Counted from the first letter of the stretch, positions 17,732 to 26,632 are shown. The stretch: DNA of 36,900 nucleotides from Nitrososphaerota archaeon (GCA_027886975.1 JAPCJK010000007.1:1-36900), one strand, 5' to 3'. Notes: generated from the sequence alone by a model not told the origin. Numbers and translations: made by a program.

Positions 17732-17773
17732 AATATTCCATAGATATATGACTATAATATCCATGGAATCTTA
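17732..17773 (+). promoter_or_regulatory. Double-box promoter/operator, copy 2 (upstream of 17804..18367)
   Basis: AATATTCCATAGAT-N13-ATCCATGGAATCTTA. Confidence 0.65.
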
Positions 17774-17803
17774 GCGGTTGCTAGTTGCTTCTCCCCAGGG
17801 GGC

Positions 17804-18367
17804 ATGGAGATCGAGGGTGCAATCGCGGAAGTAGTTGCGGCTACGATTGAAGAGGCCGGAGCCAGGCTCAGAACGGCGCTGGCGCTCGGACCGGAGGTAA
17901 GTACAATCAGACTACTGCTCGATCCGACGAGCGCCCAATTCGCTCCCTGGTTGGAAGCTGCGAAGGCCGCGTCCCGGGAGGTCAGAGGGCAGATGGTCCA
18001 AGGACTCTTTGGGAGGTTATTCGCCAATGCCGGCTATGAAGTAGAACTCGGACAAGAGCTTGACGTTTTTGCTAGGGGCAGGCTCAGGTCATTGCTCGTC
18101 GAAGTGAAGTCGTCGTTGGATGGAGGAAGTTTCGGTTCGCAGAAAGGAATCACCCAGCTCGAAGGTTACTTGGTTGCGAGTGAGAGGAGAAGAGCCCAGA
18201 GATGGCTGGGTACGATGGGAATCAACAATCCCATAGAGCTGTCTGCCTCTCTTAGGGCATATATGAGGGGCGGAAATGTCGGTCTTGTTGAAGTCAGGTG
18301 GGTGGCGCCGGAGAATACACTGCCCCCGTACCTGTGGTCAGTACGTGAGGGTGACGCCACGGGATAA
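17804..18367 (+). CDS. Putative PD-(D/E)XK nuclease-fold protein
   Basis: LFGRLFANAGYEVELGQELDVFARGRLRSLLVEVKSS fits the D...(E)xK catalytic pattern. Confidence 0.55.
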   Translation: MEIEGAIAEVVAATIEEAGARLRTALALGPEVSTIRLLLDPTSAQFAPWLEAAKAASREVRGQMVQGLFGRLFANAGYEVELGQELDVFARGRLRSLLVEVKSSLDGGSFGSQKGITQLEGYLVASERRRAQRWLGTMGINNPIELSASLRAYMRGGNVGLVEVRWVAPENTLPPYLWSVREGDATG

Positions 18368-18784
18368 TTCGAAGAACTTGGCTGTCTCGTCCATTGCATC
18401 AGGGTCGTCAAAACCAACTGGGGCCGTTTTTCCTTTGTCTTGGGTTTCTTCAGGGGGAAAGAATCGGCTGTCTATTTGGTCGACATATGATTTGGCGTCG
18501 CGCGGGGCTAATCCTCTTCTGATCTTGTCTGCTCTGATTTTGATTGCGGATGCCAGCCTTTTCGTTTCGTCTTCGGTGAAAGAGATGGTCTCAGACTCGT
18601 TCTTCGGCAGCTCGACTCCCTCTTCTTCTGCGATGTGACGGACCCAGCCCCAATAGAGGTACGATAGTGAACGCCGATTGCCATTCTTTGCTTCAGCATA
18701 AATGGCCAAGGCGATTCTCCGTGCCATCCAATCATGTGGCGGTCGCTTATAACGCCCCCTGAGCGAAATTCGAACCTGAGTCAA
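18338..18784 (-). CDS. Hypothetical protein
   Basis: 148-aa ORF, basic N-terminus; tail overlaps the convergent nuclease-like gene. Confidence 0.5.
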   Translation of the reverse strand: MTQVRISLRGRYKRPPHDWMARRIALAIYAEAKNGNRRSLSYLYWGWVRHIAEEEGVELPKNESETISFTEDETKRLASAIKIRADKIRRGLAPRDAKSYVDQIDSRFFPPEETQDKGKTAPVGFDDPDAMDETAKFFELSRGVTLTY

Positions 18785-18808
18785 TTGAGAAGGCCGGAAG
18801 CGAGTTGG

Positions 18809-19579
18809 TTATCTCTTGAGAATCTTCACTATCTGTTTTAGCGTCCCTTCGAATTTGGGGGACTGTAGTAAATTTCCAATCACAAGTATGTCCGCACCGC
18901 CCTTCGCCACCTTAGCTGCTGTTTCAGCCGTTGTGATCCCACCCCCTACAATCAAGAGCCCGTCGTAGGCCTTTCTTACCGCGCGAATGGTCTCTCTGGG
19001 TATCGGTTCACCCGAGCCACTCCCAGCTTCCAAGTACAGAGTCCTCATTCCGAGATACTTCGCGGCCAGGGCGTAGATTACCGCGAGGTTGGGTTTTGAA
19101 GAAGGAAGACTGTTAACCTGGCCTATGAAGCTAGTAGCACTGTTGTTGCCGAAGACCAAGTAGGCCATTGGAATGCTCTCAATCCCACTCCTTTGGACCT
19201 CCACTGCCCCCAGGGCCTGAGCCCCTACAATGAAGTAGGTGTTGGTCGAGTTGAGGAGGCTGCTGAAGAGAATGGCGTCGGCAAAACGTGAAACGCCTGT
19301 GATGTTCCCAGGAAAGAGCACGACTGGAACTTGTGATTTGTGATTTTGATGTGACCCCTTGTGACCTCTTATTGCCTTAACCACCGCGTCGAGCCGAGTT
19401 TGGTTGGCCAGAGTCGACCCTCCGACCAGAATCAGAGAGGCTCCGGCGGCGATTGCCTTGCCAGCAGTCTCAGCCGCTTGTTTTGGAGAGAAGTCTTCCG
19501 GGTCTATCAGAGCTGCGACGATTGGGCCCTTCTTCGTTTCATGTAAGAGGCGTGTCTCTACTGGCCCAAGAGAGATCAA
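18809..19579 (-). CDS. Geranylgeranylglyceryl phosphate synthase family protein
   Basis: LIDPEDF, ILVGGS, LFPGNITGVSRFADAILFSSLLNSTNTYFI, YLEAGSGSGEPI, LIVGGGITTAETA, ADILVIGNLL. Confidence 0.93.
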   Translation of the reverse strand: MISLGPVETRLLHETKKGPIVAALIDPEDFSPKQAAETAGKAIAAGASLILVGGSTLANQTRLDAVVKAIRGHKGSHQNHKSQVPVVLFPGNITGVSRFADAILFSSLLNSTNTYFIVGAQALGAVEVQRSGIESIPMAYLVFGNNSATSFIGQVNSLPSSKPNLAVIYALAAKYLGMRTLYLEAGSGSGEPIPRETIRAVRKAYDGLLIVGGGITTAETAAKVAKGGADILVIGNLLQSPKFEGTLKQIVKILKR

Positions 19580-19580
19580 T

Positions 19581-19841
19581 TCAGGCCCCGGCTTTGGCGT
19601 AGTCGTCGACGAAGGTGTTGTACACGTCGATGTCGGCTCGCTTGAACGGGTACCTCAACTCTCTGCCTGCGTGAAGAGGACAGTTAGGGTTCCCACATGT
19701 GACCTTGAAGACGAAATCTTGTGATTCCTCATCCTGGTCTGATGTGATTCTTATGGTCGTCATACCACATCGGGGGCAGGCGAAGACCCTTGGCAGCGTC
19801 CGGTGGACAACTCGAAGAGTTTTCTTGCGTCTCCTACCCAT
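19581..19841 (-). CDS. Elf1-like transcription elongation factor (zinc ribbon)
   Basis: MGRRRKKTLRVVHRTLPRVFACPRCG...CGNPNCPLH. Confidence 0.85.
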   Translation of the reverse strand: MGRRRKKTLRVVHRTLPRVFACPRCGMTTIRITSDQDEESQDFVFKVTCGNPNCPLHAGRELRYPFKRADIDVYNTFVDDYAKAGA

Positions 19842-20033
19842 CTATCTCACCCGCTCGTCTGTTATTTCAGGTAGATAAGATAGCGTCTCATGCGCTCGCT
19901 GGGGCTCTTGCAGATTTTGAATCGTTGTGAGTCTGATTCCTTATTATTTTCATCAAAGTAGGGTAAGGTCGAGGTTTTTCGGAAAAGTGGGGTTAGGGAA
20001 TGTTAATACGTAATTGGCGGACAAGAAGGGGGC

Positions 20034-20411
20034 ATGAGCTTGCCCGAACGTCTAGTGAAAGAGTCTTCCCTTACATCGCGGCAGTTGGAGTCGTTGATAG
20101 GTTACATGCGCGTCGCTTCAGGAGAGATCAGGTTTCGAGACGCTGCTTCAATCGCTTCATCGGGCCGAACAAAGGGAGTTGAGAGGCCCTTGACTATAGG
20201 TTCCTACTATCGGACCCTGACCCAGGCCCGCACAAACATCAGAGAATCGCTTGTCACAGTCCTGATCGGCATGCAGCTGGGCGTCGTAAAGGCGGAGGAA
20301 GTCCGCAAATTGTTCGAGTTGGTCGGCGCCGGAGCCAGGGAACTCTCTGAAAATGATCAGGACCGCTTCATACAAGTCCTAGGAGTCCTTTTGGACCGTA
20401 TCATCCTGTGA
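20034..20411 (+). CDS. Hypothetical protein, soluble and helical
   Basis: 125-aa intact ORF with ordered helical content. Confidence 0.6.
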   Translation: MSLPERLVKESSLTSRQLESLIGYMRVASGEIRFRDAASIASSGRTKGVERPLTIGSYYRTLTQARTNIRESLVTVLIGMQLGVVKAEEVRKLFELVGAGARELSENDQDRFIQVLGVLLDRIIL

Positions 20412-20512
20412 CGAACATCACGCCCAAGCAGCAATCACGTCTCAGGGGAAGAGGGAAATCGCATGAGAGCGAACTGAGGCTCATCACGTGGGGTCACGCT
20501 TAAATCACAACA

Positions 20513-21232
20513 TTGAGTGATGTCACGCCGTTGGCCCTGCTGGACGACGCGACTACTATTGCGCTTCTCGTGACCTCGGCCTTCTTTGTCGCCCTCGCTA
20601 TCGGCCTCCTGGTCAGGTACCGACAGCTTTCGCAGAAGATCGCAGGCTCCTCCGACCTCGGCCATGACCTTTGGGACGCCCTTGAGCAGAGGATGAGAAA
20701 GCAGGACGAGCGGATACTCGACATGATGGGGAGGATGGAGGTCGTCCAGGCTCGAGTTATGGCTCCGCCCCCAGCCCCAGAGCCGATGGTCCAACCTTCG
20801 ACTCCGCCCGCAGCGCTTGCGAAGTCACAACCCGAGGAAGAACCAAGTGATGTCGAGAGGGAACCACGAACCATGCAACAGCCCGTGTCACAACCAAGGT
20901 CACAGGAGTCACGACCATCACAGCAGGAACTGGCCCCCGAGGCCCCACAGGCACCCCCCACCCCACAGCCGGAGCCCGCGCAGCAACATGAGACGCCACC
21001 GGGGGCAGACCTGATGCTCGATGAGACACAGCTGGCGACATTGAGACTGCTCGCCGAGGGCACGAAGAACACGCGTCAGCTTACTGACACACTCAAGAAG
21101 TCGCGCGAGCACACGGCGCGGCTGATGAAGGAGCTGTTCGACCTGGGCCTCGTCAGACGGAATGTCGCGACCAAACCGTTCGTATATCAGATCACTGATG
21201 AAGGGCGGCGCAAGCTGGAATCGAGCGGTTAG
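20513..21232 (+). CDS. Membrane-anchored wHTH protein with Pro/Gln-rich linker
   Basis: N-terminal TM (ALLVTSAFFVALAIGLLVRY), P/Q/E-rich linker, C-terminal MarR-like wHTH (LDETQLATLRLLAEGTKNTRQLTDTLKKSREHTARLMKELFDLGLV). Confidence 0.75.
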   Translation: MSDVTPLALLDDATTIALLVTSAFFVALAIGLLVRYRQLSQKIAGSSDLGHDLWDALEQRMRKQDERILDMMGRMEVVQARVMAPPPAPEPMVQPSTPPAALAKSQPEEEPSDVEREPRTMQQPVSQPRSQESRPSQQELAPEAPQAPPTPQPEPAQQHETPPGADLMLDETQLATLRLLAEGTKNTRQLTDTLKKSREHTARLMKELFDLGLVRRNVATKPFVYQITDEGRRKLESSG

Positions 21233-21293
21233 CGAATCTTTCGTTCGAAGTCAATCTGCCGAGCCATCGGTCAAGGGCCTGTTCGTGTAAGAA

Positions 21294-21629
21294 TCAACCT
21301 GACTCGAGAGTCGTCATAATATCGGAATGTATGATTCTGGGCTCGCCTATCTGAAAGCCTCTCGCTTCAAACCTCTTGAGGGCATCCTTCCATTCCTTGC
21401 TTGCCAGGTTTTTCTCTAGGCTGTGGTTACTTTGCCAGAGTGTTATGTAAGTAATCTCGTTCGAGATTACCCGGTTGCGAAGAAGATACATCCCAAGAAA
21501 ACCCTTTCCAATTCGGGTCTTCAAGAAAGGAACGGAGATTTCCTCAAGGGCCTTTGCGAACTTCTTGTCCTCGCCCTCTTTGACAACAATTGTCCAGAGC
21601 CTAGCTACCCTCATCGGCTGCCAAATCAA
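21294..21629 (-). CDS. Antibiotic-biosynthesis-monooxygenase-like dimeric alpha/beta barrel protein
   Basis: VARLWTIVVKEGEDKKFAKALEE...GFLGMYLLRNRVISNEITYITLWQSNHSLEKNLASKEW. Confidence 0.65.
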   Translation of the reverse strand: MIWQPMRVARLWTIVVKEGEDKKFAKALEEISVPFLKTRIGKGFLGMYLLRNRVISNEITYITLWQSNHSLEKNLASKEWKDALKRFEARGFQIGEPRIIHSDIMTTLESG

Positions 21630-21855
21630 TGCGAACGCCAGGGTGCTTTAAGGATTGGATTTCGTGTGATGACTCTCGGACTACCCTGACTAGGAGTTGC
21701 TGAGATACGAGCTTGTAGCAAGCAGCTTGCTCGTTGATTCGACTGGTCGGCCTGATTTTGACACAACGTTCTGATGGGGTTGGCTATCCCTTCGATGGCA
21801 GGACGAGCCACTCAAGCGAGGTAGTGAGGTGCAAAACATGACGGTGCCAGCAGGA

Positions 21856-22131
21856 TCACGCCGTCATACAGAAAGTGGGCGACCTGCTTGCGGATGTAAC
21901 CATCTTAAAGCCATTGCACGCACCGAATACCATACCGACATTGAAGTAGTGGAATGAGACAGACCCATAGAAATTGGGAACAAACGGGCCCTGGGGGCAG
22001 GGATTGCCGTAGCAAGGCACGTTTGCGGTTTCGGGGACGACTGGAATGAACAAGACGAAGAGAGTCGCACATTCAACGACTATTATGCTGAGAACCACGA
22101 CCAAGCCTAGACTCATTCTCGCGGCTTTCAC
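21856..22131 (-). CDS. Single-TM small protein with Cys-containing ectodomain (TM-FIPVVP type)
   Basis: One TM followed by FIPVVPETANVPCYGNPCPQG...GSVSFHYFNVGMVFGAC. Confidence 0.55.
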   Translation of the reverse strand: MKAARMSLGLVVVLSIIVVECATLFVLFIPVVPETANVPCYGNPCPQGPFVPNFYGSVSFHYFNVGMVFGACNGFKMVTSASRSPTFCMTA

Positions 22132-22336
22132 TTCTTGGATTGTACGTTATACGCCTGCTTTTTAGAACAACCTAGCAGTTTTGGTGGCGTTGGATGGATT
22201 CGGAATTGCATGTTCTGAGCGATTTTATTACGTCGTCAATACCTCAACCAAGTGGTTTCCTTAACCAATGATTGAATGGCGGCGCGGGGCATAAGCCGGA
22301 CTCGTCGCTGGAGGGACCTGGGGAATCATAACTGCT

Positions 22337-22678
22337 GTGGAAACAACTCTGGGTCTTTCGGCCACTGGGTTATTTGGACCGCTCATATTGATATTTGCAA
22401 TTCTCAGACTGGCCTGGGGTTTCGTACTGGGGCTTGTCTTCGCCGCTTTTGCTGATCGAATTATGCCAGCCAGATCCTATCGTACCAAAGGAGTTGTTTA
22501 CGGCCTGATTTTGGGATTCATTGAATTTGCTCTCAATCTCGCAAGTCTCGTGACTGGAATTGCAGATGTGGCTTTCAATCTGGTGGTAGGTCTCATCATT
22601 TCTCTTATCTTTGGATATGTTCTGGGATATTTTTACGAGGTGTTTGCGCAAAAAACAGCGTCTGCCGGCGTCGCATGA
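22337..22678 (+). CDS. Small multi-pass membrane protein
   Basis: Several hydrophobic segments with Gly-rich helices. Confidence 0.6.
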   Translation: METTLGLSATGLFGPLILIFAILRLAWGFVLGLVFAAFADRIMPARSYRTKGVVYGLILGFIEFALNLASLVTGIADVAFNLVVGLIISLIFGYVLGYFYEVFAQKTASAGVA

Positions 22679-22686
22679 GGAGCGCC

Positions 22687-23271
22687 TCACATAAATGCAC
22701 AATCGGCAAAGAAGTAGTTGCCAAAAGGAGTGTTGAGCGAAAGCGGAAAAGTGGGGAGTCCCGTAGACACGTCTCCCGGAAATGTGGCAAACTCTGCCCC
22801 TGCACAGACGAACAACCATGAAGCAGACCCGTAGGTGTACACATTGTGGCAACCGCCGACAGGGCCCGTACACGCACCTCCAAGGGGAATGAATGGGACG
22901 GCAACAATGCCAATCAAGAGAAGAAAGAGGGCTAGTCCGGAAAGGCTCGCTCTGTCGTATCGACTTCGTGCAATGAGGAAGACGGTCGGCGGAAGAGCGA
23001 AGAACAGGACGGCGATCCCGTCTGCCAGCAGGTAGTTGTCGGGAGAGACACCCGTGCGGTAGTAGAGGCCAGGCCAGACGAACCAGGCCAGGGCTACTTC
23101 CATGGTTCCCAACGCAAGCAGTTCGGCGCCACGACTCATCTTTCTTCGATTCATCAGGACGGCGAACGCAACTACGCTCACTGGGAGCGCGAAGAAGGCC
23201 ACAAGTCCCAGACTGACCAGGAGGAAGACTCCCAAGAGAACGGCAATTCCCGTCGCAAGGGGGACTCTCAT
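22687..23271 (-). CDS. Multi-pass membrane protein with C-terminal Cys-containing ectodomain
   Basis: Multiple hydrophobic segments, then PFIPLGGACTGPVGGCHNVYTYGSASWLFVCAGAEF. Confidence 0.6.
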   Translation of the reverse strand: MRVPLATGIAVLLGVFLLVSLGLVAFFALPVSVVAFAVLMNRRKMSRGAELLALGTMEVALAWFVWPGLYYRTGVSPDNYLLADGIAVLFFALPPTVFLIARSRYDRASLSGLALFLLLIGIVAVPFIPLGGACTGPVGGCHNVYTYGSASWLFVCAGAEFATFPGDVSTGLPTFPLSLNTPFGNYFFADCAFM

Positions 23272-23375
23272 CGAATCTCGAGATTGAAAGCGGATTATTA
23301 CTGCTTCCTCAACAATTTGTTCTAAACGAACGTCACGTCTTTCAGACCCTTAAGGTCCTCGTCGCTGGCAGCCGT

Positions 23376-23633
23376 CTAATCATACACTTCCTTCCTATGC
23401 TCGAAGCGGAGCAAGATGAGCCTGTCTCCGTGGACCGCGTAGATTAGCCTGTAAGGTGGGATTCGGACGGTCCACTCTCCCTTCAGACCGTACCGGAGCG
23501 GCTTCCCGAATTCTGGGTTTTCCGCGATCTTCTCTATCTGCTTCCGAAGCCTGTCCTTTACTGAATTGTCTTGGGTCTTCCTTACGTCGCGTTCGAACTT
23601 CTGCGTGTAGACTAATGCCTTGATTTCTACCAT
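23376..23633 (-). CDS. RelE/ParE-family toxin
   Basis: YTQKFERDVRKTQDNSVKDRLRKQIEKIAENPEFGKPLRYGLKGEWTVRIPPYRLIYAVHGDRLILLRFEHRKEVYD. Confidence 0.9.
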   Translation of the reverse strand: MVEIKALVYTQKFERDVRKTQDNSVKDRLRKQIEKIAENPEFGKPLRYGLKGEWTVRIPPYRLIYAVHGDRLILLRFEHRKEVYD

Positions 23634-23908
23634 TCTTTCAGCTCTTTGAAGAAGGCCTCCTTGGAGCGGACGCTGTACCTTCCCTCCTCAATGTCCTTCC
23701 AGGCCTCTTCAACGAGCCTGAGACTCTTCAAGTCTCCAGCAGACAGGCCGGATTCTATCTTCTTCAGCACTATGACGCCGTCCCGGGCTGCCACGGCAAG
23801 GACGCTGCCTTCTTTGATGTTGAACCTCCTCCGTATCTTCGTCGGTATCACCACCTGCCCTTTCGAACTAGCCCTTGTGAGCTCTATGTCATGTGCCTGC
23901 CTTTTCAC
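23627..23908 (-). CDS. AbrB-family antitoxin
   Basis: ELTRASSKGQVVIPTKIRRRFNIKEGSVLAVAARDGVIVLKKI; overlaps the toxin start. Confidence 0.9.
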   Translation of the reverse strand: MKRQAHDIELTRASSKGQVVIPTKIRRRFNIKEGSVLAVAARDGVIVLKKIESGLSAGDLKSLRLVEEAWKDIEEGRYSVRSKEAFFKELKEW

Positions 23909-23974
23909 ACAGGTAAGAAATTCTTACAGAGATAAAAGTGTTTGCCGCCCAAGAGTGCCTGGTGTCGAAGAGCG

Positions 23975-24271
23975 TCAGCTTTCTTCTCTGAGCGCATCGG
24001 TTTGCTTGAACGCTTCAACTCTGCTTAGCTTGCTCGTTCCTGCAAGGTCAAAAATCGATGGGACCTTAGTGAACGTCTCGTCGCGGAGGCCGGCTGTGTC
24101 GAGACCGGGGACCATCCCCTTGGTCTTCGCCAGCGAATGTATGGGGACATACTGGAGGATGCCGTGCTTTGCCATGACTACCATCTTGTCTCCCGACTTG
24201 ATGTTCACCTTCTGGCGGAGCTTCTCAGGTATGACTACCCGGTACTTCTTCGAAACTTTGACCGTCTCCAT
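23975..24271 (-). CDS. AbrB-like swapped-hairpin DNA-binding protein (no adjacent toxin of its own)
   Basis: METVKVSKKYRVVIPEKLRQKVNIKSGDKMVVMAKHGILQYVPI. Confidence 0.85.
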   Translation of the reverse strand: METVKVSKKYRVVIPEKLRQKVNIKSGDKMVVMAKHGILQYVPIHSLAKTKGMVPGLDTAGLRDETFTKVPSIFDLAGTSKLSRVEAFKQTDALREES

Positions 24272-24338
24272 CGTTCGTCTTATTGTATAACAGTGTGGTC
24301 TCGATATAAGGTCTGCCGGGGATGGGCTCGGCGGACAA

Positions 24339-24686
24339 CTAGAACCACTCGCTCATGGCCGTCGTCGTTCGTTTTTTAGCCTCCATCTCGTCGAGTTCTT
24401 CGAACCGCTGCCACCAGGGGCCTCGGACATAGAGAGCGTCGATGGCGTTGTCGTATCCTACCAGGGGCCACATTGAGCCCCAGGTCTCTCCCTTTGTTCC
24501 GGGCACCAAGGTCGCGATGAACAGTAGCATGCCGCTAAAGACGACCAGAGGGAAGAATGTCACAACCCCGAGGCCGATTCCTCCACCGAGAACAGAGAAC
24601 GGTACGAGGAAGACAGGAGCCAATAATGAAGCGATGAAGAGGATCACACCAGCCTGCGCGACGCGCTTTCGCAGATGGAGGACCAT
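24339..24686 (-). CDS. Two-TM membrane protein
   Basis: Two hydrophobic segments, charged C-terminus. Confidence 0.5.
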   Translation of the reverse strand: MVLHLRKRVAQAGVILFIASLLAPVFLVPFSVLGGGIGLGVVTFFPLVVFSGMLLFIATLVPGTKGETWGSMWPLVGYDNAIDALYVRGPWWQRFEELDEMEAKKRTTTAMSEWF

Positions 24687-24842
24687 GGACCGCAGGTCCT
24701 AATCCTGGTGGGAGGATAAACCCGTTTCGGTAGGATTGTTCTATCGCTCAACAGACGCTGATTGATCCAGCCCCGGTTCATTGCACTTGGTGTTCTGGGT
24801 GGTAGAGCTATACGTGTCAAGGCCCTGCGCTCAACCCCTGGA

Positions 24843-25745
24843 ATGGAGGCCTCTGGAAGGCGGACGAAGCGGAGATTGGTGGTTCTAATCATTTTGGCCG
24901 GGGTTGTGGTAGCGGTGGTGGGGTTGTTAGTAGTCCCCTCTCCATATCAGCTCAGCATCGCGGCGCCTGGAGCACTCACGTTGAGCGGCTCTCTGAACTC
25001 GACCTTGGTCATGCAGAACCAGACCGTAAGAGTGACCGTCACAGACAGGAACGGCCTTCCTCTGGTCAACGAGCTTCCTTTTTCAGGCGACTGGCGTGCC
25101 AAGAATCTCTCCATGGGGCCCTGCTCCTCAGTCCCGTTCGGGATAGCCGTATACTTCGGAAGGTACACCATGGGCAACATTTCTTCAGCAACTTCCGTAG
25201 AGATATATGCGCCCGGGGGCTACTTTTGTCCGCTCATGAGGGTCACCAACTCGTTCAGATTCGAGCCATTTCAGAGTATGGCCGAGTACGTCGACCTCAG
25301 AGGATACTGGACACAGGGCTTGACAACCCACCCTGGGGGTGGGGTCTCAGAGGGCGTGCTGCATCCGTTTCTGCCCGGAATCTACACGGTAACGGCCGGC
25401 GACGAATGGGGCCACATCCAGATAGCTTACTTCGAAGTCAGAGGGATAGGCCTCCAGGATTTCAGCCTCTGTTCTTCAAACTGCGGTTATCCGAGCCCCT
25501 ACCTCAGCGGCCTCATTTACTTCGATGCGGCGGCCCCAGTGAAAAGTCTCCAGCTTTTCGTCAATGGGACTGACCAAGGCGTTGACGTATGGAGCGGAAA
25601 CTACCTCACGCGCTTCGCAGAGTGGTACAAGGGCGGCTTCCAGAATCCTGCGGTGGTGAAGGGCGATGCCTACGCGCTTCGATTCGTGGCCATTTTCCAA
25701 GACAATTCGACGGCGACGGTCGCGACTACTGTGGTGGCGGGTTAG
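24843..25745 (+). CDS. Secreted/membrane-anchored protein with beta-rich ectodomain
   Basis: Start MEASGRRTKRRLVVLIILAGVVVAVVGLLVV; long extracytoplasmic beta-rich region. Confidence 0.65.
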   Translation: MEASGRRTKRRLVVLIILAGVVVAVVGLLVVPSPYQLSIAAPGALTLSGSLNSTLVMQNQTVRVTVTDRNGLPLVNELPFSGDWRAKNLSMGPCSSVPFGIAVYFGRYTMGNISSATSVEIYAPGGYFCPLMRVTNSFRFEPFQSMAEYVDLRGYWTQGLTTHPGGGVSEGVLHPFLPGIYTVTAGDEWGHIQIAYFEVRGIGLQDFSLCSSNCGYPSPYLSGLIYFDAAAPVKSLQLFVNGTDQGVDVWSGNYLTRFAEWYKGGFQNPAVVKGDAYALRFVAIFQDNSTATVATTVVAG

Positions 25746-25848
25746 TCCGCGGTGGTGAACACGTCGCTGGCACAGAGTGGAATGTGACCGGTTGTCGACA
25801 AACTTCGTCAAGATATACTGTAAGCCCTTTTGTGTGGACTGAAATACG

Positions 25849-26580
25849 ATGGGATCGCGCCCTTTCCTTCGGGAGATGGGCGTTCAAGCATTCGAGACCA
25901 CCGTGGTCTCATCCCGCCGCCTCACGGCCACAACCCATGACATCGAGGTAAAGAAACCGGCTGGGTTCTCCTTTCGCCCTGTGCAGTTCACCTTTCTTGG
26001 GCTGAAGACAGACAGAGGCCTGGATGTTCGACCGATGTCTCTAGCGAGTTCCCCCACTCGCCCGAACCTCGAATATGGGGTGCGTCTCTCTGAATCCGCG
26101 TTCAAACACGCCTTTGCCGCTCTACAACCCGGGGACAGCGTTGTGCTGCAAGGGCCCTTCGGCCATTTTGTCCTTGAAGAGAAGCGCCCTGCCGTACTGC
26201 TTGCTGGAGGGATAGGGATTACCCCTCTGAAGGGGATGGCAGAATATGCTTCGGATAAGGCCCTACCCATCCCTGTCAGGCTCCTCTACAGCAACTCGGA
26301 CGAAGAAGACATCGCATACCGCAGCGAGCTGGAGGAACTGGAAAGGCAAAATCCGCGCTTTCGCGTCATTCACACCCTTACAGGCAACCTCCTGAAAGGA
26401 TGGAAAGGTCTCGTGGGGCGGATCGGCAAGAGGCAGCTCAAAGAGGCGGCAAAGGGGCTCGACCGACCAGTCTACTACGCCTGCGGGAAACCAGGCATGG
26501 TCATGGCGATGATGGGATTGTTGTCAGAGGCCGCCATTCCCGAGGAAGATATCAGAGTCGAACTCTTCCGTGGTTACTAG
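25849..26580 (+). CDS. FAD/NAD(P)-binding oxidoreductase (ferredoxin reductase-like)
   Basis: RPMSLASSP, LQGPFGHFVL, AVLLAGGIGITPLKGM, VYYACGKPGMV. Confidence 0.9.
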   Translation: MGSRPFLREMGVQAFETTVVSSRRLTATTHDIEVKKPAGFSFRPVQFTFLGLKTDRGLDVRPMSLASSPTRPNLEYGVRLSESAFKHAFAALQPGDSVVLQGPFGHFVLEEKRPAVLLAGGIGITPLKGMAEYASDKALPIPVRLLYSNSDEEDIAYRSELEELERQNPRFRVIHTLTGNLLKGWKGLVGRIGKRQLKEAAKGLDRPVYYACGKPGMVMAMMGLLSEAAIPEEDIRVELFRGY

Positions 26581-26632
26581 GGTTTCTCTCGCAGGCTGCC
26601 CATATCAAACTAGTCTCGCGTCTGGAGGCCTC

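Noticed and set aside
20750-21005. Pro/Gln-rich repeats that look like a low-complexity DNA repeat
   Set aside because: In frame with the 20513..21232 protein and consistent with a disordered linker between TM and wHTH; no exact DNA repeat unit.
21700-21760. ACGAGC...GCTCGT palindromic stretch with AGCAAGCAGCTTGCT
   Set aside because: Short imperfect inverted repeat in intergenic DNA; no flanking element, promoter or terminator features to support a call.
22331-22352. TGTGGAAACAACTCTGGGT, ORB-like
   Set aside because: Single, weak match at the start of a coding region without partner elements.
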